The notes: a model not told the origin generated them from the sequence alone. A DNA stretch of 64,000 nucleotides from Janthinobacterium rivuli (GCF_009208735.1 NZ_WFLJ01000007.1:186001-250000), one strand, 5' to 3'; counted from the stretch's first letter, positions 36,156-45,077 are shown. Translations and numbers: made by a program.

Positions 36156-37399
36156 GCGAGCATATCCCCGCCTTCAAGGTCAGCATCGAGGACAAGGATT
36201 TGACGGCCATCGTTTCACCGCGGCTAATCAATCTGACCCTGACGCTGTGCCGTGGCGACGAGAGCGACCAGCTCGACATTTCCCTGGATGACAGCGACGG
36301 CAAGCTGGCCCTGCCGCCGCGCGGCGCGCAGATCGCCCTGGCGCTGGGATGGCAAGCCACCGGTCTGGTGGATATGGGCAAGTTCACCGTCGACGAGGTG
36401 GAGCACAGCGGTGCGCCCGACACCATTACGCTGCGCGCCAGGTCGGCCAACCTGATCGACACCTTCAAACAGCAGCAGGAACACAGCTTTCACAAGACCA
36501 CCCTGGGCGCCATCATCGAGGCGATTGCCTTCCGCAACGAGCTGGCGTCGGGCGTGTCGGCGCGCCTGCGCGATACCGCCGTCGAGCACATCGACCAGAC
36601 CCACGAAAGCGATGCGGCCTTCCTGCGCCGGCTGGGCAGGAAATACGACGCGGTGGCCACCGTCAAGAACGACACCCTGCTCTTCATCCCCATCAACCAG
36701 AGCCGCACCGCCAGCGGCAAGGCGCTGCCCGTCATCCCCATCACGCGCGCCCTGGGCGACGGCCACCGCTACCACAGCGCCGAGAGCGACGCCTATACGG
36801 GCGTGCGTGCCTTCTGGCATGACGAGCGCTACGCCCGTCGCCGCAGCGTCGTGGCCGGCGTGCCCGGCAACAGCAAGCGCCTGCGCACCACCTTCGCCAA
36901 CGAGACAGACGCGCGCGCGGCGGCCGTGGCCGAATGGCAGCGCATCCTGCGCGGCCTGGCCACCTTTGAAATGAGCCTGGCCCTGGGCAACCCGGCCGTG
37001 TTCCCGCAATCGCCCGTAACCGTGAAGGGTTTCAAGCCCGAGATCGACGCCACCGAGTGGTTATCGGTCAAGGTCACGCACAGCCTAGGCGGCAACGGTT
37101 TTACCACGCGCGTGGAGTTTGAAACAAAGACGGAGGCGGTCGAGGCGGAGCGCGAGGAAGAGAAAGACCCGGACGAAGGTATCACAGGCGTGGTGGCCAA
37201 GTGGAAGGACGTGGCGGCGAAGAAGAAAAAGGCGGGACAGGAGCAGGCTGGCGCCAAGGGTACGCTCAAGACGCTGGAGCATCTTTACAAGAGCAAGCAG
37301 GCCGCGAAGCGGGCGGCGCTGCATACTTGGAAGCATATTGAGGAAGTACGGGACATCATCCGAGAGAACAGCGAAGAGCCACGACGATCAAGCAAGTAG
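36152..37399 (+). CDS. D: late control protein / tail hub gpD
   Basis: Tail hub homologous to T4 gp27 and VgrG N-domains; 415 residues. PAFKVSIEDKDLTAIVSPRL, LTLTLCRGDESDQLDISLDD and FKQQQEHSFHKTTLGAIIEA are diagnostic. The C-terminal ~70 residues are a lysine/glutamate-rich extension (KWKDVAAKKKKAGQEQAGAK) beyond the P2 length of 387. Last gene of the late operon; a 9-bp inverted repeat follows. Confidence 0.94.
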   Translation: MSEHIPAFKVSIEDKDLTAIVSPRLINLTLTLCRGDESDQLDISLDDSDGKLALPPRGAQIALALGWQATGLVDMGKFTVDEVEHSGAPDTITLRARSANLIDTFKQQQEHSFHKTTLGAIIEAIAFRNELASGVSARLRDTAVEHIDQTHESDAAFLRRLGRKYDAVATVKNDTLLFIPINQSRTASGKALPVIPITRALGDGHRYHSAESDAYTGVRAFWHDERYARRRSVVAGVPGNSKRLRTTFANETDARAAAVAEWQRILRGLATFEMSLALGNPAVFPQSPVTVKGFKPEIDATEWLSVKVTHSLGGNGFTTRVEFETKTEAVEAEREEEKDPDEGITGVVAKWKDVAAKKKKAGQEQAGAKGTLKTLEHLYKSKQAAKRAALHTWKHIEEVRDIIRENSEEPRRSSK

Positions 37400-37405
37400 T
37401 AGTGG

Positions 37406-37439
37406 GCGCAAATGAACCATGAATGTGGGCCATTTGCGC
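37406..37439. terminator. inverted repeat between gene D and the convergent nuclease gene
   Basis: GCGCAAATG (37406-37414) pairs with CATTTGCGC (37431-37439) over 9 bp with a 16-base loop. No U-tract follows on either strand, so a terminator role is only suggested by its place between two convergent genes. Confidence 0.4.
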
Positions 37440-37526
37440 TCACTCAGTGCTCCCTTATGCATCGTAGCGGCAATTCGTAGCAATTAAAAAGTACGCACAA
37501 GTAACAGATTCAATTGGTGCGAGGAG

Positions 37527-40007
37527 TTATCCGCTAACTGGATTGTCGTCTGTAGAAGTGGGGAAGCCTTTCTCTTTCCGAAATCGAGGTCGAACGTCAA
37601 TGAATATCTCCCATACAGAGTTTTTGCTGTCCCTTTCTGGCACGAGCAATGCGGATGAAAATTGATCTAGGCGGGAATCGTGGACCACTAGATATCCAAG
37701 GTGGCACGATCGATTTTTCATATAGTGAAGGATTTGCTCCTCTCCTGAGGCCGCATACGTACTGGAGTAACCGAAGCCGCACATCTTTAGCTCAATGATC
37801 GACGATAGCCCCCCATCAAATTTCAGCAGAATATCTAAGCGTCCGGCACCTGTTGCCAATTCTTCAAATATGGAGATTCGATCGCGGAAACGAGCCTTGA
37901 GAAACGCATGGAGAAAGTCCTGTGCTAGTTTTTCAGGTCGCAAAGTCCACTCATAATCAGACTGATCGCGGTTGTACTTCCAGAACATCATCCGTTTATC
38001 GGAAGCAATAAACTTCGCGTAATCAAGAAGTGCTTCTTCTAACTCCTTGCGGCCAACGTGGTGAATGGTAGGGGAATCTTGCGAAACTGATGGCATTGTC
38101 CCACCGCCGTCCAAGGCGCGTTCTCGCAATTCGATAACTAGCTTAAGAAATTTTTCGTTACCCTTGGAAATCTTCACAGTTTTAGTTAGGACTAATATCG
38201 CAGTATTATTATCACCTAATTCAACCAAAGAGCGGCCATATGCATACATCAAACCTGGAAGCTCACCGCTCCTCCGAATTTGTTCTTTTAGGAACACCGC
38301 AGCCCCGTTCCAGTCATTCGACTTCCAGAGACAATCGATTAACATATCTCTCGCAGCAACGTCGAGCGGCTTATCAAGAAGAATTTTCCGAAACCACGAG
38401 GCAGCTCTCATATATTGACCATCGCTGTGCAAAACTGTTGCAATAGCGATCATCACAGGGTTTTTTTCGTTCTCTGAGCCAACTCTGTTCTCCAGCTCAC
38501 GCAATAACCCCTCAAGCATTCCAAGCCTATCTGTTACAGTGAATAGCGGATTATGAGTGGCTATAAGTATTTGAATGCCGCAAATTAAACTTATGTTATT
38601 CAAAGAACGCGCTTCTTCAAGCAAAGACTCAGCAGTTTCCAAAGTGAAACTTTCAAACTGACCTAGAATCTTTCTGACTAAGCTATAATAAATCGGCGAT
38701 TTGGAAACCTCGTATTTCTTCGCCTCTAAATCAAAATTCTCAGAGCGGCCGAGCAAGCCCATATTTCTCGCCGCTTGTGAAGCCAAATGTAACGAAGAGA
38801 TCAACATCTCTTCAGCTCCCAATACATTTTCCCGCAGAGCAATGGCACGCTCTGCCTCTTCCATTGCAGCCTTCCAATCTTGTAGTTCTCGATACCGATT
38901 TCCTCGTGCGTGATGCAGCGCAGCGCGGAGTTCAGTACCAATCAAACCATTCTGGTCAACAATTTCCAACATTGCATCAAGTTGTTCTAACGCTGCGCTT
39001 GGACCTTCATGTTCTAACAAATAAGATAATTGCATAAGGCTAGTCGCCGCCTCGATTTTATCTCCTGCTTCGAGAAAAGCGTCGACAGATGACCGTGCAG
39101 CTTGCCTCGCTTCTAGATCGTCATATGGAAGGGCCAAGCTTATGTTTCTCCATATCCAAGCCCGTTCGACAGCCTCTACTTTCTCCGTTGCAGAAAGTCT
39201 ACGCCAAATTGACAATGCAGTTTCGGACTCACCTCTCCCATTTGCGGCGATCGCGATAATGTTTTCTAAAGAGATCCGTTTTTTGCCATTACACCAATTC
39301 TTATCGAGCAAGAGTTCGCGAGCGTCAGTTTCAGCAACATCGTATTTACCTAGTTGAGTCGCAACAGCTATTCGCGACTCGCAGACACACAACCTCGCGT
39401 TATAGTCCAGGCAAGATATATCGATTAAGCACAATGCGTCAAGAAGAGCCATCGGTGGCTTAGAAAGAAAAGAAAGGCCTTCCTCTCGGGCCAACATCAC
39501 GGCGTCTACCGCAGCTTGGTGCTCTCCTTGTGAAGCGAATTCATTTACCTTGGATGCAAGAGCATTGGCGGGCTCAGTGAAAATACTTGCAATGGCATCA
39601 AAAATATTCTTTTGTATATCTCCGCTCATGCTCTCTTGCTCATGCAATGATCTATGCTTGCCCAGAGCGATGCCGCGCTTTACGTCAAATTGAAAACTAA
39701 TTTCCATGTCTGCAAGTGGTAGATCCTGAACCTGCAATTCAGCCTCGGCGAGCCTTTCTCTCAAGCGCCTCACCACTCCTACAATTGTTTCCGCCGGGGA
39801 ACAATTTTGAATGGGTAACGGATCGGGTTCGAAATGGCTGAGAATTTGCGATACCTCGCCTGAATCGTCCGACAAACTAAGTTCCGTTTTGCTATCAGCG
39901 AACACTTGTATGGAAATTTTCGCCACCAATTTTGGTGGTTTCCCTCGAAAAACACCAATGCGTGCCCTTGGCAACTTTGGACCGTCAAAGTCGTGAAAAC
40001 CATCCAT
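37527..40007 (-). CDS. large helical-repeat (TPR-like) protein with C-terminal PD-(D/E)XK nuclease domain; candidate defence gene
   Basis: An 826-residue protein in reverse orientation between the late operon and the repressor. Residues about 1-110 are a mixed N-terminal domain. About 190-640 is a chain of TPR-like helical pairs (AALHHARGNRYRELQDWKAA, EEAERAIAL, GQYMRAASWFRKIL). The C-terminal domain shows the PD-(D/E)XK core: GRLDILL (D725), SIIELK (E739, K741) and a downstream EEQILHYM (Q758), similar to PDDEXK_9-type nucleases. GC is much lower than in the neighbouring genes. TPR sensor plus nuclease effector is a common defence layout; no named system is recognised. Its function is inference. 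Confidence 0.75.
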   Translation of the reverse strand: MDGFHDFDGPKLPRARIGVFRGKPPKLVAKISIQVFADSKTELSLSDDSGEVSQILSHFEPDPLPIQNCSPAETIVGVVRRLRERLAEAELQVQDLPLADMEISFQFDVKRGIALGKHRSLHEQESMSGDIQKNIFDAIASIFTEPANALASKVNEFASQGEHQAAVDAVMLAREEGLSFLSKPPMALLDALCLIDISCLDYNARLCVCESRIAVATQLGKYDVAETDARELLLDKNWCNGKKRISLENIIAIAANGRGESETALSIWRRLSATEKVEAVERAWIWRNISLALPYDDLEARQAARSSVDAFLEAGDKIEAATSLMQLSYLLEHEGPSAALEQLDAMLEIVDQNGLIGTELRAALHHARGNRYRELQDWKAAMEEAERAIALRENVLGAEEMLISSLHLASQAARNMGLLGRSENFDLEAKKYEVSKSPIYYSLVRKILGQFESFTLETAESLLEEARSLNNISLICGIQILIATHNPLFTVTDRLGMLEGLLRELENRVGSENEKNPVMIAIATVLHSDGQYMRAASWFRKILLDKPLDVAARDMLIDCLWKSNDWNGAAVFLKEQIRRSGELPGLMYAYGRSLVELGDNNTAILVLTKTVKISKGNEKFLKLVIELRERALDGGGTMPSVSQDSPTIHHVGRKELEEALLDYAKFIASDKRMMFWKYNRDQSDYEWTLRPEKLAQDFLHAFLKARFRDRISIFEELATGAGRLDILLKFDGGLSSIIELKMCGFGYSSTYAASGEEQILHYMKNRSCHLGYLVVHDSRLDQFSSALLVPERDSKNSVWEIFIDVRPRFRKEKGFPTSTDDNPVSG

Positions 40008-40297
40008 AGATTTTTCTCTTTAATATATAACAGTGCACACCGAGCGTGATGACATCACTTGGGTTATTCGGCATCTTCTTCGAAAAAAATGTGTAGTAAA
40101 TGTAGAAAAAAATTTATGTGAAGGCGATCATCTATGGCATTCGTCAGGGTGCAGAAAAGGGCGTGAAATCGTCTATGAACTACTCCGTTCGATTTTTCTG
40201 CCCCAAGTGCTATCTTGCTAGGATTTCAGTTGCTGAAATTATGCAGAACAAACAAGCAGCAATTACAATATGCATAAGAAGATAAATCATTTGCAGA

Positions 40298-40741
40298 CTA
40301 TTTTTCCTTTTTTCGTCCGCTGCCGGCTACATTAAAAGTTTGCGGCCCAATGATATTGCCCACGAAATTTTGCCCAATTTTGCCGTGGGTTTCAACGTGT
40401 GGGGCGTTCCCCAATTGGGATGCCGGGGGCGGTGGCGAGCGCATGCCGCTAATCATCCCAAGTACGCCTGCTTTCCCGCGAACGTCCATACTTCGATAGC
40501 CAGTCAACAGTTCACGCTCGTCCTCAGGCAACGCTGACAGTGCATGTTCTCCTGTCAACAAATACAGCACATCAACTCCAGCCGCAGCAACGGCCGCCAG
40601 GTAGTCCGAATCTGGTGTACGGGAACCATTTTCATAATTGAACTGAGCTCCCTTTTTTACTCCACCAAGAGCGGCAAACTCATCCTGATTGAGGCCGAGG
40701 CGCTTCCGTTCTTCCTTGAGACGATCAAAAAAATACTTCAT
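40298..40741 (-). CDS. prophage repressor, XRE-type HTH
   Basis: 147-residue regulator, analogous to P2 C or CI. The N-terminal HTH is clear (RLKEERKRLGLNQDEFAALG, GVKKGAQFNYENGSRTPDSD, about residues 7-55), followed by AVAAAGVDVLYLLTGEHALS. The C-terminal half (GQNFVGNIIGPQTFNVAGSG) has no LexA-type S-K peptidase, so RecA-driven self-cleavage is not expected. ATG 40741 is chosen over 40768 as it fits the family start. It is transcribed leftwards, divergent from the early genes, with operator-like repeats in between. Confidence 0.88.
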   Translation of the reverse strand: MKYFFDRLKEERKRLGLNQDEFAALGGVKKGAQFNYENGSRTPDSDYLAAVAAAGVDVLYLLTGEHALSALPEDERELLTGYRSMDVRGKAGVLGMISGMRSPPPPASQLGNAPHVETHGKIGQNFVGNIIGPQTFNVAGSGRKKEK

Positions 40742-40781
40742 TTGAGTACAAATACCTTTCCAAATCACTCAAATGAGTGAT
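40738..40781. promoter_or_regulatory. repressor operators in the early switch region
   Basis: A palindrome ATCACTCA-AA-TGAGTGAT (40764-40781, 8-bp arms) and a second copy of its core, ACTCAAATGA on the minus strand at 40738-40747, share ten bases. The second overlaps the repressor start codon. Two related sites between divergent regulators are what a repressor/Cox switch needs. TATATT just right of the palindrome could be a -10 for the rightward early promoter. Confidence 0.7.
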
Positions 40782-40821
40782 ATATTTACGCCATTCCGTA
40801 GCGATTACAGATCATAACATT

Positions 40822-41025
40822 ATGAATAATTTGTCAAAAGTCGGACGTACTGCCAAGGGCGTCACTTCACGGCCACTCGGTGTCCGCCTGACGCCTGATG
40901 AGGTGGACGAGGTCGAGGGTTATGCAAAGAAACTTGAACGTTCCCGTGCCTGGTTCCTCCGCTTCCTGATCCTGCGCGGCCTCGCCGACTACAAGCGCGA
41001 ACTCGCCTCCAAACCCACCCACTAA
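40822..41025 (+). CDS. small ribbon-helix-helix-like regulator, first early gene (Cox position)
   Basis: 67-residue basic protein: SRPLGVRLTPDEVDEVEGYA then KKLERSRAWFLRFLILRGLA fits a ribbon-helix-helix (MetJ/Arc) pattern. It is the first gene rightward of the operator region, the place of cox in P2, so it may repress the repressor promoter. ATG 40822 gives the compact RHH form; an in-frame ATG at 40777 lies inside the operator. Role inferred from position. Confidence 0.65.
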   Translation: MNNLSKVGRTAKGVTSRPLGVRLTPDEVDEVEGYAKKLERSRAWFLRFLILRGLADYKRELASKPTH

Positions 41026-41035
41026 GGACAACGTC

Positions 41036-41239
41036 ATGTACCCCGATGCAAAACGTATCCGCAGCCACCGCGTCATGCTGCGCCTGGACGATTACGAGCA
41101 CCAGCTCGTTTCCTCGATCGCCAACTACCAGGGCGAAGAGCTTGCGGTACTGGTGCGCCAGATCGTGATGCGTGAAGCCTTGGCCGTGATCGCCTTGGAT
41201 GACGCGACTATCGACAGCGTACAGCGTCGCAGCGTTTAA
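41036..41239 (+). CDS. small early protein, possible RHH fold
   Basis: 67 residues: RIRSHRVMLRLDDYEHQLVS then SIANYQGEELAVLVRQIVMR. The short strand followed by two helices resembles a ribbon-helix-helix regulator, as in its upstream neighbour 10 bases away. The family is common in the early region of P2-like phages of this clade but has no known role that I can name. Confidence 0.6.
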   Translation: MYPDAKRIRSHRVMLRLDDYEHQLVSSIANYQGEELAVLVRQIVMREALAVIALDDATIDSVQRRSV

Positions 41240-41276
41240 ACCGAGTCACTTTTGAGCAACTCTAAAGTTACAGAAA

Positions 41277-41465
41277 ATGCCAGACCATCAAATTAACCTC
41301 AATGACGAAGAGCGCGCGGTGCTGGAACTCGTGCGCCAACGCCAGGGGCTGGCAAGTATCGATCAGGCGGCCGAATGGCTCGTCAAATCGCGCTTACGCA
41401 TACAGTCGAAAAACATGACGGGTCGCGGTCGCGCCCTTTACCAAGTGGAAAGAAAGCTGAAATGA
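41277..41465 (+). CDS. small early protein, RHH-like
   Basis: 62 residues: INLNDEERAVLELVRQRQGL then ASIDQAAEWLVKSRLRIQSK. Pattern again fits a small helical DNA-binding protein. Its stop overlaps the Ogr-like start by 4 bases (ATGA), tying it to the late activator in one transcript. Confidence 0.6.
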   Translation: MPDHQINLNDEERAVLELVRQRQGLASIDQAAEWLVKSRLRIQSKNMTGRGRALYQVERKLK

Positions 41466-41725
41466 GAGTCATCGGCCTGCCCTGCCCGCATTGCGAATAC
41501 ACAGTCCGCGCCGTCAAAAGCCGCACGATGTCTGCCATGTTCAAGGAAATCACCTATATGTGCCAGAACCCGGACTGCGGGCACTCCTTCGTGGCTGGCC
41601 TGGAAGTGCTGCGCACCCTCTCGCTGTCCGCCATGCCCAAGCCAGATATCCGCATCCCGATGTCCCAGCATGCACGTACTGCGGCCACCAGCCAGCTGGC
41701 CCTGGATCTGACTGCGGGCTGCTGA
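41462..41725 (+). CDS. ogr: late-gene transcription activator, Ogr/Delta-type zinc finger
   Basis: 87 residues with the exact Ogr metal pattern C-x2-C-x22-C-x4-C: PCPHCEYTVRAVKSRTMSAM ... YMCQNPDCGHSFVAGLEVLR. In P2 and P4 such proteins activate the late promoters by contacting the RNA polymerase alpha subunit. The start at 41462 is chosen over upstream in-frame codons because it directly precedes the finger. In P2 ogr follows gene D; here it lies in the early operon, as in the phiCTX group. Confidence 0.9.
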   Translation: MRVIGLPCPHCEYTVRAVKSRTMSAMFKEITYMCQNPDCGHSFVAGLEVLRTLSLSAMPKPDIRIPMSQHARTAATSQLALDLTAGC

Positions 41726-41846
41726 TGACTATCCCGATCCTCGCGCCGCCGTAGCCCGGCCGCTTTAACTCCCCCTCTTTTGCTGTGCCCTGCAGCGCTC
41801 CCTTTTGAGCGTGCGGGATTCGTTCAACCTGAAATAAGGAAAACCG

Positions 41847-42248
41847 ATGGAAAACACGCTGCACGCCACCCGTCATGCCGACAAATCCATGGCATCAAGC
41901 ACGATCCGCCCAAGCTTGCAAAATTGTATTGTTCCCGTGGCGCCGACGTGTTTTCTGCTGCAAGCCAGCGCGGGCATCGGCATCGCGGCGCTGACCGCCC
42001 ACATCCATGAGATTGCCAAGACCTATCACGCCTACGGCGCGGCCAATCTGACCTTCATCGTCAGCGATGCGCAGGCACTGGAGCGTGACGGCTTTTTCGC
42101 GCCAGCCAAACAACGCGCCCTGGTCGGCAAGCTGCCCATCGAGTTGAACTACATTTTCGCCAATGAAGCGGGTTCCCGGCACTGCTGCGGCGCATCGCAC
42201 ACGCTCCCGTACTGGGCAGAACACTTTCTCAAGCCAGGGGCACGCTGA
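41847..42248 (+). CDS. hypothetical early protein
   Basis: 133 residues with ribosome binding site AAGGAAA upstream. Contains PTCFLLQASAGIGIAALTAH and LTFIVSDAQALERDGFFAPA; cysteines near the C-terminus (HCCGASHTLPYW). No family recognised. It belongs to the early operon leading to replication protein A; the stop overlaps the next tiny gene. Confidence 0.6.
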   Translation: MENTLHATRHADKSMASSTIRPSLQNCIVPVAPTCFLLQASAGIGIAALTAHIHEIAKTYHAYGAANLTFIVSDAQALERDGFFAPAKQRALVGKLPIELNYIFANEAGSRHCCGASHTLPYWAEHFLKPGAR

Positions 42249-42346
42249 TGCTGCGCCTGGCCAAAACCTGCGGCATCTGGCTGCTGACGCTCCTTATTGT
42301 CATTGCCCCCGACGTGCTGCGGGCCATCGGCGCCATCAAGGACTGA
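42248..42346 (+). CDS. 32-residue membrane peptide
   Basis: Tiny frame that starts in the stop codon of the previous gene (TGATG) and reads MLRLAKTCGIWLLTLLIVIA, then PDVLRAIGAIKD. One membrane helix. Its tight packing between two genes (next start 4 bases on) suggests it is translated. Function unknown. Confidence 0.5.
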   Translation: MLRLAKTCGIWLLTLLIVIAPDVLRAIGAIKD

Positions 42347-42349
42347 ACC

Positions 42350-42703
42350 ATGCCGGCGTCCCTTATCGACAATCACCTGTCCTTCCAGCCTGCCGCCGAG
42401 ATTCTGGCCGCGCGCGACAAGGACATGCCGACGCCACCAGGCGCCGGGCATGCGCTGGCCGCCATCGCCGAAGCCAAGGCCCAGCTACGCAACATCAAGC
42501 CGCGCAACCTGGCGCCCTTCATGGCCCAAGCCTGGGGATTGTCGCCGCGTGGCGCGCGCCGCTCCGTGCTGATCGCCGCCGGCATGGACGCTGACCGCTG
42601 GGAATCGCCCATCCATTCATTTACCGAGGAAGAGCGCATCGAGCTGCGCGCCGCCACCTCCGCCGCTATCCGTGTGTACGAAAGACTGTTGAATGCAATC
42701 TAA
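42350..42703 (+). CDS. hypothetical early protein upstream of replication gene A
   Basis: 117 residues. LRNIKPRNLAPFMAQAWGLS then PRGARRSVLIAAGMDADRWE and FTEEERIELRAATSAAIRVY. A short helical protein with no motif I recognise. It overlaps gene A by 11 bases, so the two are probably coupled. Similar small genes precede A in other P2-like phages. Confidence 0.65.
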   Translation: MPASLIDNHLSFQPAAEILAARDKDMPTPPGAGHALAAIAEAKAQLRNIKPRNLAPFMAQAWGLSPRGARRSVLIAAGMDADRWESPIHSFTEEERIELRAATSAAIRVYERLLNAI

Positions 42704-44531
42704 ACAAATCCTGCTGCCGGCCCCGCAGCGTCACGAAGCCTTTTTGCGATCCGCCCAGTTCGCGCCCGAGTTGGCCCGCATCCCGTTCAAGTGGCGCAAC
42801 CGCGTCATCACGGCCGCCATGGCCAAGATGGCCTGGTCGTCCTGGTACAAGGTCTATGAATCCGTCGCCACCAGCTTTGTGCGCGAATTTGCCGAACAGT
42901 ACGTGCCGGCCGGCGTGGACCTGTCGCAAAGCGACGCCGACATCGTGGCCACTGCCGAGCGTGCGGCCGATGGCGTCACCAAAATGCTGTGGATGGCCGT
43001 GTCAGACACGCATGCCCTGCAGATCATGGCCGACGAATGCGCCTCGTATGGCATCGAGCTGCCCGAGTTCGATGCGCTGGCCGACACCATCGCCCGCCTG
43101 GTGGACGCCCGCTGGTGGCGCCGCCAGTTGCGCAAGCGCGTCAAGCGCGCCTTTGAAGCCGGCAATATCCGCCTGGGCTACGTGAACTATCGCGGCGAAC
43201 CCTACGCCAGCAACGACGCCGTGCTGTCGCGCCTGGCGCAAAACCGCCGCAACGCGGCGGCGCTGGCCGCCACCCTGGTGCAAAACGAAAACGGCCAGCA
43301 ATTCAGCATCGCCGAGCTGGCCGAGAAAACGACCGCCAACAAGGCAATCCGCCGGGGCGAGCTGATGTTGCGCATCAACGGCTTTGAGCAGATCGCCCGC
43401 GAGTGCGGCGACCAGGGCATTTTCATCACCTGGACGTGCCCGTCTCGCTTTCACGCCATGCAGCACAGCGGCAAGCCCAACGACAAATTCGACGGTTCCA
43501 CGCCGCGCGAGGCCAATGCGTATTTGGGCAAGATGACATCGCTGTGCCGCTCCGCACTGGCGCGTCGTGGCATCGGCCTGTACGGCTTTCGCATCGCCGA
43601 GCCGCATCACGATGGTTGCCCGCATTGGCATCTGCTGCTGTTCGTTCGCCCCACCGCGAAATACAAGACGGCCCACCTGCAGGACGTGGCCGGCCGCGCC
43701 ATCCGCATCATGAAGCGCTACGCCTGGCGCGTGGACCGTGGCGAACCGGGCGCCTTCGCGCGCCGCCTGGACGTGAAACGCATCGACTGGGCCAAGGGCA
43801 GCGCCGCCGGCTACATCGCCAAGTACGTGGCCAAGAACATCGACGGCGTGGCCGAGCACAAGACCAAGGAAGGCTATGTCGTCACGGCCGACACCGAAGG
43901 CGATGTCGAACTGACGCCATCGGCACGCGTCGAGTCCTGGGCCGCGTGCTGGGGCATCCGCCAATTCCAGCAATGGGGCGGCGCGCCCGTCACGGTCTGG
44001 CGCGAACTGCGCCGCATCGAGGCAAGCATGCTCAACGAAGCCCCGGCCGCCATGCGCCGCGCCTGGGACGCCGTGCAAAAGATCGACGGCGAAAAGCGCG
44101 CCTGCTGGGCCGAATACCTGCGGGCCCAGGGCGGCGCCCTGGTGCCGCGCAAGGAACTGGTCGTCACGCTGGCCAAGGACGAAAAGACCGTCATCGGCCG
44201 CTACGGCGAAACGCTGCGCACCACGCCCTACGGCGTGCGCTGCAGCGACCTGATTGGGGTGGTTTTCAAGTCCGTGCGCCATACGTGGACGCCGGTACAG
44301 GCCACAGGCGGGCGCGGGGTGGCTGTTGGGGTTGCCGTTCCTCGGACTCGTGTAAATAACTGTACGCACCCCGACCGCCCTGCCCCGGCCACGCCGCCAG
44401 CGGCGCCCATACCCAATCTGCCCGACGAGGCAAAAACAGCGCTGATTGCCGCCTGGGCGGCCGTCAACGCCTGCCCGTATCCCCGGCTGATCGTCCCCGA
44501 CACCCCACCCCAAGAAAGAAATGGCACATGA
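42693..44531 (+). CDS. A: replication endonuclease gpA (HUH, rolling circle)
   Basis: Nicks the phage origin and stays bound to the 5' end to start rolling-circle replication. 612 residues. The metal-binding HUH-type motif is CPHWHLLLFV (H311, H313) and the two-tyrosine motif is AAGYIAKYVAKN (Y374, Y378), matching the Y-x3-Y of P2 gpA. FITWTCPSRFHAMQ and KFDGSTPREA are conserved upstream motifs. In P2 the origin lies inside A; I could not place it here. The C-terminal ~60 residues are Pro/Ala-rich. Confidence 0.94.
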   Translation: MQSKQILLPAPQRHEAFLRSAQFAPELARIPFKWRNRVITAAMAKMAWSSWYKVYESVATSFVREFAEQYVPAGVDLSQSDADIVATAERAADGVTKMLWMAVSDTHALQIMADECASYGIELPEFDALADTIARLVDARWWRRQLRKRVKRAFEAGNIRLGYVNYRGEPYASNDAVLSRLAQNRRNAAALAATLVQNENGQQFSIAELAEKTTANKAIRRGELMLRINGFEQIARECGDQGIFITWTCPSRFHAMQHSGKPNDKFDGSTPREANAYLGKMTSLCRSALARRGIGLYGFRIAEPHHDGCPHWHLLLFVRPTAKYKTAHLQDVAGRAIRIMKRYAWRVDRGEPGAFARRLDVKRIDWAKGSAAGYIAKYVAKNIDGVAEHKTKEGYVVTADTEGDVELTPSARVESWAACWGIRQFQQWGGAPVTVWRELRRIEASMLNEAPAAMRRAWDAVQKIDGEKRACWAEYLRAQGGALVPRKELVVTLAKDEKTVIGRYGETLRTTPYGVRCSDLIGVVFKSVRHTWTPVQATGGRGVAVGVAVPRTRVNNCTHPDRPAPATPPAAPIPNLPDEAKTALIAAWAAVNACPYPRLIVPDTPPQERNGT

Positions 44532-44680
44532 GCACCTATGCCGTGATCGTTCGCACGCAAACCGAACGCTTTGAATACGCCGCGATTGCCGCTTCCAGCG
44601 GCGACGCGATCCAGGCCGCCCTCGACCACTTCGGCGTGTGCGGCGTTACCGCCAAACTGAAAGGAGCACCGCAATGCTGA
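44528..44680 (+). CDS. small hypothetical protein after gene A
   Basis: 50 residues: MSTYAVIVRTQTERFEYAAI then AASSGDAIQAALDHFGVCGV. ATG overlaps the gene A stop (ATGA) and its end overlaps the next gene. Short proteins with this TERFEY...GVC pattern recur after A in related phages. Function unknown. Confidence 0.6.
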   Translation: MSTYAVIVRTQTERFEYAAIAASSGDAIQAALDHFGVCGVTAKLKGAPQC

Positions 44681-44913
44681 ACACCCTGACCAATTCGCCG
44701 CGGCAAATCGCCCTGGGCGACCGCGTGACATTCGATACCGACGAAGGCTCCCAGGCCGGCACCGTCAACGACCTGCGCCGCGACGTGGGCAATGGCGAGC
44801 TGCATGCGTGGGTGGAGCTGGATCACCAGTGGCCGGGTATGTTCCGGGCCGTGCCGCTGGCCGCCATTGAGGCGATCAAGAAGGCAACCGCGCCAATCGG
44901 GTGCTCAGCATGA
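44674..44913 (+). CDS. small beta-rich hypothetical protein
   Basis: 79 residues: QIALGDRVTFDTDEGSQAGT then VNDLRRDVGNGELHAWVELD. The pattern looks like a small SH3/KOW-type barrel. Ribosome binding site AAAGGAG is 7 bases upstream of the ATG. The stop overlaps the following gene by 4 bases. Function unknown. Confidence 0.6.
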   Translation: MLNTLTNSPRQIALGDRVTFDTDEGSQAGTVNDLRRDVGNGELHAWVELDHQWPGMFRAVPLAAIEAIKKATAPIGCSA

Positions 44914-45077
44914 CAACGGCATCCCCCGCCGAGGAAGCGGATTACAAGGAATTTTGTCGACTGCGCGATTACCGCAAGCCAGGCGCTGAGGTGCCGCAAT
45001 ACACGGAGGCCGAAGCGTTTGCTTTGGCGGTACAAACCGATTCCGAGAATAGGAAAAAGAAATGCTTCGCTACATGA
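44910..45077 (+). CDS. small hypothetical protein upstream of xis
   Basis: 55 residues: MTTASPAEEADYKEFCRLRD then YRKPGAEVPQYTEAEAFALA. ATGA overlap with the preceding gene and a 16-base overlap with the excisionase-like gene argue for translation. No family recognised. Confidence 0.5.
   Translation: MTTASPAEEADYKEFCRLRDYRKPGAEVPQYTEAEAFALAVQTDSENRKKKCFAT

Noticed and set aside
40033-40221. 62-codon plus-strand frame between the nuclease gene and the repressor
   Set aside because: No ribosome binding site and no family features; the 290-bp gap is more likely promoter DNA for the nuclease gene.
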